From Archangium sp. (GTDB taxonomy: Bacteria > Myxococcota > Myxococcia > Myxococcales > Myxococcaceae): a stretch of 64,000 bases of DNA. The notes beneath the pieces were generated by a model that searched no databases, had not been told where the DNA came from, and saw only the letters and a program-made list of their open reading frames with translations. The translations under genes were made by a program, and so were the position numbers. Below, in pieces: positions 11,365 to 20,033 of the stretch; position 1 is the first letter of the stretch; every line of letters begins with the position of its first letter. Location of the stretch: the NCBI GenBank assembly GCA_030695565.1, contig JAUYRZ010000126.1, positions 54,787-118,786 of the forward strand, in the 5' to 3' direction.

Positions 11365-11568
11365 ATGGCTACCGGTACCGTGAAGTGGTTCAACGACTCG
11401 AAGGGCTTCGGTTTCATCGTGCAAGACGGCGGCGGTGAAGACGTCTTCTGCCATCACACGTCCATCCAGATGGACGGATTCCGCACTCTCGCGGAAGGTC
11501 AGAAAGTGCAGTTCGACCTGACGAAGGGGCCCAAGGGGCTCCAGGCGCAGAACGTCAAAGCGGCCTGA
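11365..11568 (+). CDS. Cold-shock domain protein, CspA family (67 aa)
   Basis: This is a single cold-shock domain. [15 protein letters not shown] is RNP1, and [10 protein letters not shown] corresponds to RNP2 with a Cys in place of the usual Val or Phe. Such proteins bind single-stranded RNA and DNA and act as RNA chaperones. The ATG at 11365 follows an AAGAAAGAG ribosome site. The preceding 140-nt leader contains GC-rich hairpin potential (CTTCC/GGAAG at 11295-11310), in keeping with structured csp leaders. A strong terminator follows the stop, so the gene is a separate unit from sucAB and from the kinase. Confidence 0.95.
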   Translation: MATGTVKWFNDSKGFGFIVQDGGGEDVFCHHTSIQMDGFRTLAEGQKVQFDLTKGPKGLQAQNVKAA

Positions 11569-11597
11569 CGAAAATGCTTTTGCTGTAGCAGCACCGC

Positions 11598-11633
11598 AAG
11601 GGCTCGGTCGGGGGACCGGGCCCTTGTTCTTTT
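11598..11633 (+). terminator. Intrinsic terminator after the cold-shock gene
   Basis: The arms AAGGGCTCGGTC and GACCGGGCCCTT form a 12-bp stem with a 4-nt loop and one mismatch. A T-rich tail (TTGTTCTTTT) follows. It lies 30 nt after the cold-shock stop. Confidence 0.85.
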
Positions 11634-11675
11634 GAGCGGACCCCACGTGTGGGATTGTGGCGACGGTTCCCCAAC

Positions 11676-13217
11676 GTGACGAAGACGCTCGGTAAGTACA
11701 CGCTGCTCAGAAAGCTCGCGACGGGCGGAATGGCCGAGGTCTTCCTCGCGCGCGCCGACGGTCCGATGGGCTTCGCCAAGAAGTGCGTGGTGAAGCGAAT
11801 TCTCCCGCACTTCAACGACGACCCACGCTTCATCGAGATGTTCCTGGGCGAAGCGCGGCTGGCCGCCGAGCTCAATCACCCGAACCTCGTGCAGATCTTC
11901 GACTTCGGCGAAGCCGACGGTCAGTACTACCTGGCCATGGAGTACATCGACGGCGCGAACCTGCGCGTGCTCAACCAGGCCACGCGCCGGGTGCAGGGCC
12001 CGATGCCGTTCCCGCTCGCCGCGCGCATGATCGCGCTCGCCGCCGAAGGGCTGCACTTTGCCCACGAGCTGCGCAACGAGCAGGGCGAATTCCTGAACCT
12101 CGTTCACCGCGACATCAGCCCCGACAACATCCTCGTGGCGCGTAACGGATCAGTGAAGGTGGTCGACTTCGGCATCGCCAAGGCGTCGACCCAGCCGCAC
12201 CTGACCAAGTCGGGGATGATCAAGGGGAAGATGGCCTACATGCCCCCGGAGCAGCTCGCCCGCGAGCCGCTCGATCGCAGGGCCGATCTCTTCGCGCTGG
12301 GCATCGTGTTCTACGAGCTGGTCACCGGCGGCATGCCGTTCGACGCCACCAGCGAGGTCAGCATCATCCAGGCGATCATGAGCCAGAAGCCGCTCGAGAA
12401 GCCGACGGTGTACCGGCCTGATTGCCCGCCTGACCTCGAGGCGATCGTCAACAAGTGCCTCGAGAAGGATCGCGACCGCCGCTACGCCTCGTGCGTCGAG
12501 CTGCAAGCCGATCTCGAGGCCTTCATCCGCCGCTCTGGTGAGACGGTGGGCACGCGTGAGATCGCCCAGCTGGTCTCGACCGTGTTCGAGAACGAGGCCG
12601 ACACCACGGCGCCCAACGCGGTGGCCAGCGGGCTCGACGCCACCACGCCCTCTGCCAAGTCGAGCGAACGCATTTCGCCCCCAGCCCCGGTCGCCACCCA
12701 GTCGGGCACCGGCATGTCGAACACCGCGCTGCGTTCGGTCGAGGTCAACGCGGTGAAGCGCAGCCGCGCGCCGCTGTTCGTGGGCCTGGCCCTGGTGGCG
12801 ACGGTGGTTGCGGGGCTCGGAGGCTGGCTCGCGCTGCGCCCTGACGTGGTGCCGGTGGCGGTCATCGATGCGGGCTCGGCCGTGATTGCAGCAGCGCCCG
12901 ATGCCGCGGTGGCGATCGCCGTGGTGGTCGACGCCGAACCTGACGCGGGCCTCGAGTCAGAAGAGGTCGACGCGGGCGCGGTCGCGGTGGCGCGGCCCGT
13001 CGCCGCCAAGACCGGCAAGCTCGAGCTGCGCATCAGGCCCTACGCCACCATCTATCTCGACGACCGCCTGCTGGGAGACACCCCGCTGCCCGCGATCTCG
13101 GTGCCCGTCGGCAAGCACAAGCTGCGGCTGGTGAACCCCGCCTTCGGCAAAGACGTCGAGCTCAACATCGTCATCAAGCCCGGCGAAAACGTCGTGAAGC
13201 ACAACCTGAAAGACTGA
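11676..13217 (+). CDS. Ser/Thr protein kinase with C-terminal PEGA domain
   Basis: This is a Hanks-type kinase with a single-pass topology. The N-terminal kinase domain has the P-loop LATGGMAEVFLA, the catalytic loop VHRDISPDNIL and the DFGIAKA magnesium motif. A low-complexity linker leads to a transmembrane helix (LFVGLALVATVVAGLGGWLAL), then a DAG-rich stretch and an extracytoplasmic PEGA domain (KLELRIRPYATIYLDDRLLG). The start is ambiguous: GTG 11676 (MTKTLGKYTLL) puts the kinase at the N-terminus, while GTG 11649 would add nine residues. The next gene follows after 3 nt and encodes a TPR membrane protein, a probable partner or substrate. Confidence 0.9.
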   Translation: MTKTLGKYTLLRKLATGGMAEVFLARADGPMGFAKKCVVKRILPHFNDDPRFIEMFLGEARLAAELNHPNLVQIFDFGEADGQYYLAMEYIDGANLRVLNQATRRVQGPMPFPLAARMIALAAEGLHFAHELRNEQGEFLNLVHRDISPDNILVARNGSVKVVDFGIAKASTQPHLTKSGMIKGKMAYMPPEQLAREPLDRRADLFALGIVFYELVTGGMPFDATSEVSIIQAIMSQKPLEKPTVYRPDCPPDLEAIVNKCLEKDRDRRYASCVELQADLEAFIRRSGETVGTREIAQLVSTVFENEADTTAPNAVASGLDATTPSAKSSERISPPAPVATQSGTGMSNTALRSVEVNAVKRSRAPLFVGLALVATVVAGLGGWLALRPDVVPVAVIDAGSAVIAAAPDAAVAIAVVVDAEPDAGLESEEVDAGAVAVARPVAAKTGKLELRIRPYATIYLDDRLLGDTPLPAISVPVGKHKLRLVNPAFGKDVELNIVIKPGENVVKHNLKD

Positions 13218-13220
13218 CCC

Positions 13221-14072
13221 ATGCGCCTCGTCGGCCTGCTCGTGATTCTGCTGACCACCCCTGCGTTCGCTCAGAACGCCGAGGTGAAGAAGTACCTGAA
13301 CACCGCCATCACCCTGTACGAGAACCTCGAGTACGAGAAGGCGCTCAAGCAGCTCAAGAACGCCAAGAGCAGGGCCAGCGGGCCCGATGACGAGGCGAAG
13401 ATCGCCCTGCTCGAAGGCGTGGTGCTCGCCGACATGGGCCGCGAAGAGAAGGCGCTCACTGCGTTCAAGACCGCGTTCTCGGTCGAGCTCGAGGCGAAGC
13501 TGCCGGTCGAGGTCTCGCCCAAGGTGCAGGCGGTCGCCGAGAAGGCGCGCGCGAACGTGCGCAAGATGCTGGCCCCGCAGATCGAGGCCGCTCGCGCCGA
13601 AGAAGAGAAGCGCCTGGCCGCGGAGAAGCTGCGCTCAGATGAAGAGGCCGCGAAGGTCGCCGAGCAGCGCCGCCTCGAGGCTGAAGAGCGGGCGAAGAAC
13701 CAGCCGCCCCCCGCGCTGGTCGCCAACACCACGGGGCCTTCTGCACGTTCGCTCTCGTGGATCCCCGGAGCGATCGGCCTCGCCTCGGCCGGCGTGGCGA
13801 CGGGCCTGTTCGTCTCGGCGAGTGCAAAGCAGAGTTCGCTGCTCAACGGCACCGCGCCGACAGATCAGGCCATCGCGATTCGCGACTCGGGCAAGACAGA
13901 AGCGACGCTCGGTTACGTGTTCACGGGCGTCGGCGTGGCCGGGGTCGGCGCGGCGGTGCTCATGTTCGCGCTGGGCGCTGCGAGTGATGCGCCGGCGGTC
14001 AGCGCCGTTCCGCTCCAGGGTGGCGGGTACGTGGCGGTCAGCTGGAACCTGGATCTCGGAGGCGCACGATGA
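13221..14072 (+). CDS. TPR-like exported membrane protein, kinase partner (283 aa)
   Basis: A Sec signal peptide (MRLVGLLVILLTTPAFA) is followed by helical TPR-like repeats (residues 25-100) and a charged Glu/Arg/Lys coiled coil to about 165. Two transmembrane segments then follow (IGLASAGVATGLFVSAS and VFTGVGVAGVGAAVLMFALG). The function is unknown. The gene is 3 nt after the kinase and overlaps the next lipoprotein gene by ATGA, so all three are likely one envelope-signalling operon. The DAG-style kinase plus periplasmic TPR arrangement recurs in myxobacteria. Confidence 0.8.
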   Translation: MRLVGLLVILLTTPAFAQNAEVKKYLNTAITLYENLEYEKALKQLKNAKSRASGPDDEAKIALLEGVVLADMGREEKALTAFKTAFSVELEAKLPVEVSPKVQAVAEKARANVRKMLAPQIEAARAEEEKRLAAEKLRSDEEAAKVAEQRRLEAEERAKNQPPPALVANTTGPSARSLSWIPGAIGLASAGVATGLFVSASAKQSSLLNGTAPTDQAIAIRDSGKTEATLGYVFTGVGVAGVGAAVLMFALGAASDAPAVSAVPLQGGGYVAVSWNLDLGGAR

Positions 14073-14392
14073 AAAGTGAAACTGTCTCGAACTCCCTCTC
14101 CCTTCGGGAGAGGGTCGGGGTGAGGGCCGTTCTCGTTGCATTCGCCTTCCTCGCGGGCTGCGCCACCACGGCCGCCCTTCAGGTCCCGCGAGCGAACGCC
14201 GAAGGTCACCCGATTCAGCGCTGGGAGCACTGGTGTCAGGACATCGACGGCGTGCCCACCAACGATCGCCTGCTCAAAGCCGGTGACGAAGGCTGGGAGC
14301 TGGTCTCGCTCACCTTCCGCCCGCCCGTGGTGCAGAGCGGGAACTCGGTCGGCGGCGGCGCGACGTACATGTGCTTCAAGCGCCCGAAGTGA
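14069..14392 (+). CDS. Small lipoprotein with a repeat inserted in its leader (107 aa)
   Basis: The core is a lipoprotein signal (AVLVAFAFLAGC, acyl Cys31) and a short mature domain with two Cys (WEHWCQDIDGVP, TYMCFKRPK). The ATG at 14069 overlaps the upstream stop as ATGA, which argues it is the native start. Residues 9-19, between that start and the hydrophobic core, are encoded by the palindromic repeat and read NSLSLRERVGV. Translation could alternatively begin at GTG 14120 inside the repeat, giving MRAVLVAFAFLAGC, a textbook signal; the repeat's GAGAGGG would serve as ribosome site. The function of the mature domain is unknown. Third gene of the kinase operon. Confidence 0.7.
   Translation: MKSETVSNSLSLRERVGVRAVLVAFAFLAGCATTAALQVPRANAEGHPIQRWEHWCQDIDGVPTNDRLLKAGDEGWELVSLTFRPPVVQSGNSVGGGATYMCFKRPK
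14092..14126 (+). repeat. GC-rich palindromic repeat, copy 2, inside a coding leader
   Basis: The arms CCCTCTCCC and GGGAGAGGG flank TTC, followed by TCGGGGTGAGGG. This copy is in frame within the lipoprotein gene at 14069 and has not disrupted the signal peptide core. Confidence 0.85.
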
Positions 14393-14442
14393 GCTGACTC
14401 ACCGTTTCGCCGGCTTTTCCTTCGACGGAATCGCCGAGCCGC

Positions 14443-15480
14443 TCAGGCGCGCAGCACGACCTTGAGGGTCTTCTCCTTCGCGGCGTTCGCGAACGTCTCG
14501 TAGGCCTTCATGAAGTCGTCCATCGCGAACTCGTGGGTGATCAGCTTCCTGGGCGCGAGGCGGCCGGCGATGACGTTCTTGAGCAGCATGGGCGTGGTGC
14601 TGGTGTCCACCAGGCCCGTGGTGATGGTCACGTTCTTCGCCCACAGCTTCTCGAGCTTGAGCATCACACCCTTGCCGTGAACGCCGACGTTGGCGAGATG
14701 CCCTCCGGCGCAGACGATGTCCTGGCAGATGTCGAAGGTGGCGGGAATGCCGACCGCTTCGATCGCCACGTCGACACCCCTGCCCTTCGTGAGCGCGAGG
14801 ATCTGCTCTGCCGCGTTGCCGGCGCCGCTGTTCACCATGTTCGTCGCGCCCAGCGTGCGAGCGACCGCAAGGCGGTTCTCATCGACGTCGACCATGATCA
14901 ACTGCGCGGGCGCGTAGAACTGAGCGGTCAGCAGCGAGGCCAGGCCGATGGGGCCGGCGCCGACGATGGCCACCGTGTCGCCCGGCTTGACCGCCCCGTT
15001 GCGCACGCCCACCTCGAAGCCGGTGGGAAGAATGTCGCTGAGCATGACCAGCTCGTCTTCGTTCGCGCCCGCGGGCACCCGGTGCAGGCTGTTGTCTGCG
15101 TGCGGAACGCGCACGTACTCGGCCTGGGTTCCATCGATGAGGTGCCCCAGCACCCAGCCACCGTCTTCGCACTGCGAATACATGCCCTTCTTGCACGCGA
15201 CGCAGCGGCCGCACGAAGTGATGCAGGAGACGATCACGTGATCGCCTTTCTTGAAGCTGGTGACCGCCGAGCCGACCTCATCGATGACGCCCACCGCCTC
15301 GTGGCCGAGAATTCGCCCGTCGGTGACCTCTGGAACATCACCCTTGAGGATGTGGAGATCAGTCCCGCAGATGGTGGTGCTGGTCACCTTGACGATCGCA
15401 TCGGTGGCGAGCTTGACGGTGGGCCTGGACTTCTCTTCCCAGGCCTTCTTGCCTGGGCCGTGGAACACGAGCGCTTTCAT
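14443..15480 (-). CDS. Zinc-dependent alcohol dehydrogenase (345 aa)
   Basis: This is a medium-chain dehydrogenase. The catalytic zinc site is seen in TTICGTDLHIL and GHEAVGVI, and the structural zinc site in CITSCGRCVACKKGMYSQC. The NAD(P) site is AIVGAGPIGLAS. The overall pattern matches the Clostridium/Thermoanaerobacter secondary alcohol dehydrogenase branch, so isopropanol or short-chain secondary alcohols are possible substrates; this is an inference. It starts at ATG 15480, preceded by a GGAG-containing site, and stands alone between a convergent lipoprotein gene and the hot-dog protein gene. Confidence 0.9.
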   Translation of the reverse strand: MKALVFHGPGKKAWEEKSRPTVKLATDAIVKVTSTTICGTDLHILKGDVPEVTDGRILGHEAVGVIDEVGSAVTSFKKGDHVIVSCITSCGRCVACKKGMYSQCEDGGWVLGHLIDGTQAEYVRVPHADNSLHRVPAGANEDELVMLSDILPTGFEVGVRNGAVKPGDTVAIVGAGPIGLASLLTAQFYAPAQLIMVDVDENRLAVARTLGATNMVNSGAGNAAEQILALTKGRGVDVAIEAVGIPATFDICQDIVCAGGHLANVGVHGKGVMLKLEKLWAKNVTITTGLVDTSTTPMLLKNVIAGRLAPRKLITHEFAMDDFMKAYETFANAAKEKTLKVVLRA

Positions 15481-15636
15481 GGGGGTTCTCCTTCTTCACG
15501 CGTGAAGCAGCACGAGACGCGGGAGAACCTCCTGAAGCACCATCGAGGCCATGGGAAACGCCAGCAATTGCGGGCAAGGCCGCGACGCGCCACGCAGGGT
15601 CTGCGGGAGCAAGGCGCGCAACCGAAGAATTTTGCG

Positions 15637-16140
15637 TTAGCCGGCGCCGAGCCCCTCGTCTGAAGGAAGGGCATCGACGACCTTCATCCACATCGCGGTC
15701 TGTTCACCCTCGTAGACCACCGTCTCGGCCTGCCTGAACTCGAACCTGTACCGCACCATGATCGAGTCCTTGATGCGCCGCGAACGCACCACGTTCGCCT
15801 CGAGCGTCAGCGGCGTACCCGGAGTCGCCAGCGCCGTGAACCGCGCCTCGTGAATCTTCGCGCCGTACCCAATCCACCCGTCGGCGTGCCGCAGCTCGAG
15901 CACGTAGAACGCGTGCACGAAGCCCATCATGCCCGTCATGTGCACCATCAACCCGCCGCTCATGTGCCGCGGGTGACGCACCGGGTGCACCTTCTGATGG
16001 CGGGTGAGCGGCAGGTCGGCATGCACCGCCATCTGCGCGACCACCCTGCCCGTCACGCGATCGACCTCGAGGATCTCTTCCAGCAGCAGGGCCTCGGGCG
16101 CGTACGGGCAGTCGTCGACGAAAGCCTGGTCCAACGGCAT
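15637..16140 (-). CDS. Hot-dog fold thioesterase/dehydratase-like protein (167 aa)
   Basis: I start at ATG 16140 (MPLDQAFVDDCPYAPEA). The body fits a single hot-dog fold of the FabZ or thioesterase type: VHPVRHPRHMSGGLMVHMTGMMGF forms the central helix region and the end carries strands such as MVRYRFEFRQAETVVYEGE. Such proteins act on acyl-CoA or acyl-ACP thioesters. The catalytic residue is not certain. The gene begins 2 nt after the stop of the S9 peptidase gene on the same strand, so both are in one transcript, although a functional link is not obvious. Confidence 0.65.
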   Translation of the reverse strand: MPLDQAFVDDCPYAPEALLLEEILEVDRVTGRVVAQMAVHADLPLTRHQKVHPVRHPRHMSGGLMVHMTGMMGFVHAFYVLELRHADGWIGYGAKIHEARFTALATPGTPLTLEANVVRSRRIKDSIMVRYRFEFRQAETVVYEGEQTAMWMKVVDALPSDEGLGAG

Positions 16141-16142
16141 GA

Positions 16143-18296
16143 CTACAACGTCTCCTTGAACCAGGTGGCGATGCGCTCCCACAACCGCTCGGTGACCAGC
16201 GGGTCGGGCACCATGTGCGTGAAGTTCTGGAGCGGCAACACGCTGTGCGGCTTGCCCGCTTTGAACAGCGCGTCGGACAACTTGAGCGTGTGCAGGAAGT
16301 ACACGTTGTCGTCCGCGGTGCCGTGAATCAGCAGCATCGGCCGCTTCGAGTCCTTCACGTACGAGAGCAACGAGCTGACCTCGTACGCCTTGGGCTGCGC
16401 GTCGGGCAGGCCGAGGTACCGCTCGGTGTAGAACGTGTCGTAGTCACGCCAGTCGACCACCGGGGCACCGGCGACCGCGCTCTTGATGACGTCACCCTTC
16501 GACATCGCCAACAGCGCGGCCATGTACCCGCCGAAGCTCCAGCCGTAGACGCCCACGCGCGACAGATCGAGCTCAGGTACGCGCTTGCCCAGCTGCTGCA
16601 GCGCGGAGATCTGATCAGCCGCCGTCGGAGTCGCGAAGTCGTGCGAGATGGCCCGCTCCCACGCACGGGTGCGCCGAGGCGTGCCGCGGCCGTCGGCCTT
16701 CACCACGATGAAGCCCTGGTTGGCGAGCCACTGCAGCACCAGGTTCTCGCGCGTCACCTGCAACACCTCGAGGTGATGCGGGCCGCCGTACACGTTGAGC
16801 ACCACCGGGTACTTTTGCCCTTTGACGAAGTTCGAAGGCTTGATCACCGCGGCCCAGGGACCGTCGTTCTCGAGCTGAAAGATCTCCATCGAGAGCTTGA
16901 GCGACGGCTCGATCGCCACCGAAGGCACCTCGACGAACTCGCCACCGTCGACGCGGAGCACCACGTGCTTTGGCATCGCCCTGGTGGAGGTGTGCGAGAG
17001 CGCGATGAACCCATCACCGCCGGTCAGCTTCGCCACCACCGTCGAGAGCGCCTCTCCGGGCGTCTTCACCAGCTCGGGCGCGCCCCCGTCGACCACCTTG
17101 TACAAAGCAGCCGCCGTGGGGTTGGGGCCACCGGTGAAGAACAACGTCCTGGTGGCGGGAGCAAAACCCACCAGCGCTCCAAAACCCGCGGCCGGCTTCA
17201 CCCAGCTGGCCTCCAGCGAACCATCGGGCTTGCGCAGCTCGAGCTCGGTGGCGCCGTTGCGTTCGGTCGCCCAGAAGAAGCCCGTGTCTTTCCACCACAG
17301 GGGGAAGTCCTGATTGAGGTTGATCCACGCGGCGTCTTCTTCGGTCAGCAGCACACTCGACCGGCCGGTCTTCGGATCGACGGAGAGCACCTGCTCTTTC
17401 GTCTGCTCGCGCGTCTGCACCACCAGGGTGAGCGGGCCGTCTTTCCACACCACTGAGTTGAGATAGGGATAGGCAGCGGCGTCCCAGCTGATCCACTTCG
17501 GCGTGCCGCCCGCGACGGGCACCACGCCCAGCTTCACCACCACGTTCTTGCGCCCCGCGCGGGGGTAATGAAAACGATCCGGCGCCTGCTCGGGCTTGGT
17601 GGGATCGGGAACGCCGAACACCTCGACGCCCGCGTGATCGGTCTCCTGGAAGACGATCGACTTGCTGTCGGGGCTGAACCAGAAGCCGGTGAACCGATCC
17701 ATCTCCTCCTGCGCCACGAACTCGGCCAGACCGTGCGGCTTCTCTTCGGTGCCGCCCTTCGTCACCCGGCGTTCGGTGTTCTTCGAGAGCTCGATCACCT
17801 GCACGTCGGAGTCGCGCACGTAGGCGACCGACTTCCCATCGGGGCTGAACTTCGCGTCGATGCACGCGCCTTCGCCCGTCTTGAGCTGCGTGACTTTGCC
17901 GTCAGCGCGCTCGACCACGTAGAGCTTGCCGGAGAGGCCGACCAGCAGCCGCGCTCCGTCGGTCGAGAGTTGGTAGCTGGTGAACCCACGCGCCGAGACA
18001 CGTTGACGCTCGAGCCGCGCTTTCTCTGCCGCGGTGAGCTGCTCGCTCGCTCCCGCCAACACCGCCTCGGGCGTGAGCAGCACCTTCGTCGCCCTCGTGG
18101 CGAGGTCGAGCTCGAACAACATCTGCGCTGAGCTCTTCGCTTCGCTGCGCAAGAAGAGCGCCGACTTGCCATCGGGCGTCACCTTCACCGAGACGGGCCG
18201 GCCCGAGAGATAGCGGCGCGTCTCGGCGTACTCGTGGAGGAAGGCGACATCGGTGACCGGGGCGGCAGTGAGGAGCGTCATGAGGAGGGCTTCCAT
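16143..18296 (-). CDS. Prolyl oligopeptidase-family S9 peptidase, DPP-IV-like
   Basis: This is a two-domain serine peptidase. The N-terminal 450 residues form a beta-propeller with WD-like blades (TPDGKSALFLRSE, FSPDGKSVAYVRD). The C-terminal alpha/beta hydrolase has the nucleophile elbow GWSFGGYMAA (Ser near residue 585), Asp in LIHGTADDNVYF (near 660) and His in NFTHMVPDP (near 694). The EFVAQEEMDRFTGFWFSPDS segment resembles the Glu motif that reads the substrate N-terminus in DPP-IV, so release of X-Pro dipeptides is likely. The start ATG 18296 gives a weak signal peptide; a second ATG 15 nt downstream is possible. It precedes the hot-dog gene by 2 nt. Confidence 0.9.
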   Translation of the reverse strand: MEALLMTLLTAAPVTDVAFLHEYAETRRYLSGRPVSVKVTPDGKSALFLRSEAKSSAQMLFELDLATRATKVLLTPEAVLAGASEQLTAAEKARLERQRVSARGFTSYQLSTDGARLLVGLSGKLYVVERADGKVTQLKTGEGACIDAKFSPDGKSVAYVRDSDVQVIELSKNTERRVTKGGTEEKPHGLAEFVAQEEMDRFTGFWFSPDSKSIVFQETDHAGVEVFGVPDPTKPEQAPDRFHYPRAGRKNVVVKLGVVPVAGGTPKWISWDAAAYPYLNSVVWKDGPLTLVVQTREQTKEQVLSVDPKTGRSSVLLTEEDAAWINLNQDFPLWWKDTGFFWATERNGATELELRKPDGSLEASWVKPAAGFGALVGFAPATRTLFFTGGPNPTAAALYKVVDGGAPELVKTPGEALSTVVAKLTGGDGFIALSHTSTRAMPKHVVLRVDGGEFVEVPSVAIEPSLKLSMEIFQLENDGPWAAVIKPSNFVKGQKYPVVLNVYGGPHHLEVLQVTRENLVLQWLANQGFIVVKADGRGTPRRTRAWERAISHDFATPTAADQISALQQLGKRVPELDLSRVGVYGWSFGGYMAALLAMSKGDVIKSAVAGAPVVDWRDYDTFYTERYLGLPDAQPKAYEVSSLLSYVKDSKRPMLLIHGTADDNVYFLHTLKLSDALFKAGKPHSVLPLQNFTHMVPDPLVTERLWERIATWFKETL

Positions 18297-18359
18297 GAGA
18301 GGGCGGGCTTGTACCACTGGGTTGCGTGTGGAGCCTGCTGTCTGGTCAAGTGCGCGCCC

Positions 18360-19598
18360 ATGTCGATCCGAGTCGTGACGATGAGCGCAGCAGCGGTGTT
18401 TCTGGCGGCGTGTGGCACCGGGCCCATCACGGGCACGGGCGGCGGTACGGGTGGCTCAGGCGGAGGCGGCATCAGCGGCCCCGCGCCCACCTATTACAAA
18501 GACGTGCTCCCCATCACGCAGGTGTCCTGCAACAACTGCCACGTGGCCGGCGGCATCGCGCCCTTCACGCTCGACTCCTATGAGGCCGCCAAGCTCAAGG
18601 CGCCCCTGATGGCCGACGCGGTCACCCACAAGCGCATGCCCCCGTGGCTCGCGAGCAAGGACTGCGGCGGGCCGTTCGTGGGCGACAGGTCACTGACCGA
18701 TGCGCAGATCGCCACCATCAACCAGTGGTTCCAGGGCGGCGCGCTCGAGGGCAACCCGGCTGATGCACCGGCCCCCGCGGGCGCGGCCGAAGAACTGCCC
18801 AGGGTCGACCTCACCAAGCAGATGACCACGGCGTACACGCCCACGACTCGCGACGACTACCGCTGCTTCATCATCGACCCCGCGCTCGCCGCGCAGCAGG
18901 TGGTGACCGGCTACGACATCAGCCCCGGGTCCCGCAAGGTCGTGCACCACGTGATCATGTACATCGTGCCCCGCACGGCGGCGGTGAACAAAGACGCGCA
19001 AGACGCCACGCCCGGCTGGGAGTGTTTCGGCGGCGCGAACGTGAGCACCGACGGCACGCTGGGCGCCTGGGCTCCGGGTGGTTCGGCGGTCGTCTTCCCC
19101 GCCAACACCGGCATTCGCATCTCGCCCAACCAGGTGATCGCCATGCAGGTCCACTACAACACCGACAACGCGGTCGAGGCTGATCAGACCTCGGTGAAGC
19201 TGATGTACGGCACGGGCACGGAGACCAACGCCTACCTGCTCCCGCTGGTGGCCGACAACTTCGCCATCCCCGCCAGCGGCGTGAACTACGCGCACGCCGA
19301 GAACTTCCCCAACAGCCTGGGCTTCCCCATCAAGGTCTGGGGTTTCCTCCCCCACATGCACACCAAGGGGAAGAAGATCAGCCTCACCTCGGCCAGCAAC
19401 AACGAGTGCCTGGTCGACATCCAGCGGTGGGACTTCCACTGGCAGACCCAGTACTTCCGCAAGACGGCGTTCAACCTCTCCACCACCAACTCCATTCGCA
19501 TGAGCTGCACCTGGGACAACCCCACCAACGCGGTCGTCAGGTGGGGCGAAGGTACCGCCGACGAGATGTGCTTCGCCTTCATCTACGCGACGCTTTGA
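18360..19598 (+). CDS. Lipoprotein with CxxCH and copper type II monooxygenase domains
   Basis: The start at 18360 gives the lipoprotein signal MSIRVVTMSAAAVFLAAC (Cys18) and a Gly-rich linker. Residues about 45-140 carry one CNNCH haem-c motif with a following Met-rich helix, like a diverged cytochrome c. The rest matches the copper type II ascorbate-dependent monooxygenase fold: HHVIMY supplies a His pair, MQVHYN another His, PHMHTKGK the HxH pair and DEMCF a candidate Met ligand. In the peptidylglycine and dopamine hydroxylase family these bind CuH and CuM. The substrate is unknown. The haem could feed electrons to copper instead of ascorbate; this is an inference. Confidence 0.85.
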   Translation: MSIRVVTMSAAAVFLAACGTGPITGTGGGTGGSGGGGISGPAPTYYKDVLPITQVSCNNCHVAGGIAPFTLDSYEAAKLKAPLMADAVTHKRMPPWLASKDCGGPFVGDRSLTDAQIATINQWFQGGALEGNPADAPAPAGAAEELPRVDLTKQMTTAYTPTTRDDYRCFIIDPALAAQQVVTGYDISPGSRKVVHHVIMYIVPRTAAVNKDAQDATPGWECFGGANVSTDGTLGAWAPGGSAVVFPANTGIRISPNQVIAMQVHYNTDNAVEADQTSVKLMYGTGTETNAYLLPLVADNFAIPASGVNYAHAENFPNSLGFPIKVWGFLPHMHTKGKKISLTSASNNECLVDIQRWDFHWQTQYFRKTAFNLSTTNSIRMSCTWDNPTNAVVRWGEGTADEMCFAFIYATL

Positions 19599-19931
19599 TC
19601 AGCCGTCGGTGATCAGCTTGAGCTTGCGGAGCAGCCGCCCCGCGTCCCACGGCTTGTCGAAGACGTGCTCCACCTCGAGCGCTTCGATCTGCGCCTCGGT
19701 CCACTCCCAGCGGGCGGAGGTGGACATGCAGCGCAACGAGGTGGGCGCCAGTTCCTTCGCGATGATCATCGAGAGGTCGTCGCCGATCACCACGTCGAAG
19801 TGCTGAGAGTCGAGCAGCGAGACCAGCTCCCAGCCGTCCGACAGACAGCACGTTTCGGCGCCCGCCTCCTCGAGGAGGGTGGCCAGTGACCGGGCCTCTT
19901 CGCCTTCTGCATCGATCACCAGGATGCGCAT
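19599..19931 (-). CDS. Stand-alone response-regulator receiver domain (110 aa)
   Basis: This is a short CheY-like domain. ILVIDAEGEE gives the N-terminal acidic residues, FDVVIGDDLS the phospho-acceptor Asp position, CMSTSA the Thr/Ser strand and FDKPWD the conserved Lys. No output domain is attached. The Asp motif is atypical (GDD instead of LDxxMP), so phosphorylation is uncertain. It converges on the monooxygenase-like gene with no gap and faces away from dnaX. It may act as a phosphate sink or protein-interaction regulator. Confidence 0.7.
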   Translation of the reverse strand: MRILVIDAEGEEARSLATLLEEAGAETCCLSDGWELVSLLDSQHFDVVIGDDLSMIIAKELAPTSLRCMSTSARWEWTEAQIEALEVEHVFDKPWDAGRLLRKLKLITDG

Positions 19932-20033
19932 GAGCAGGAGAACTCCCGCGGCCTCCTACTGGAGTCGGGCAGCCGATCAACCGAGCTGATGAACCGATGC
20001 CGCGCCGCGTACTTCGCGCTACAAGCGAAAATC

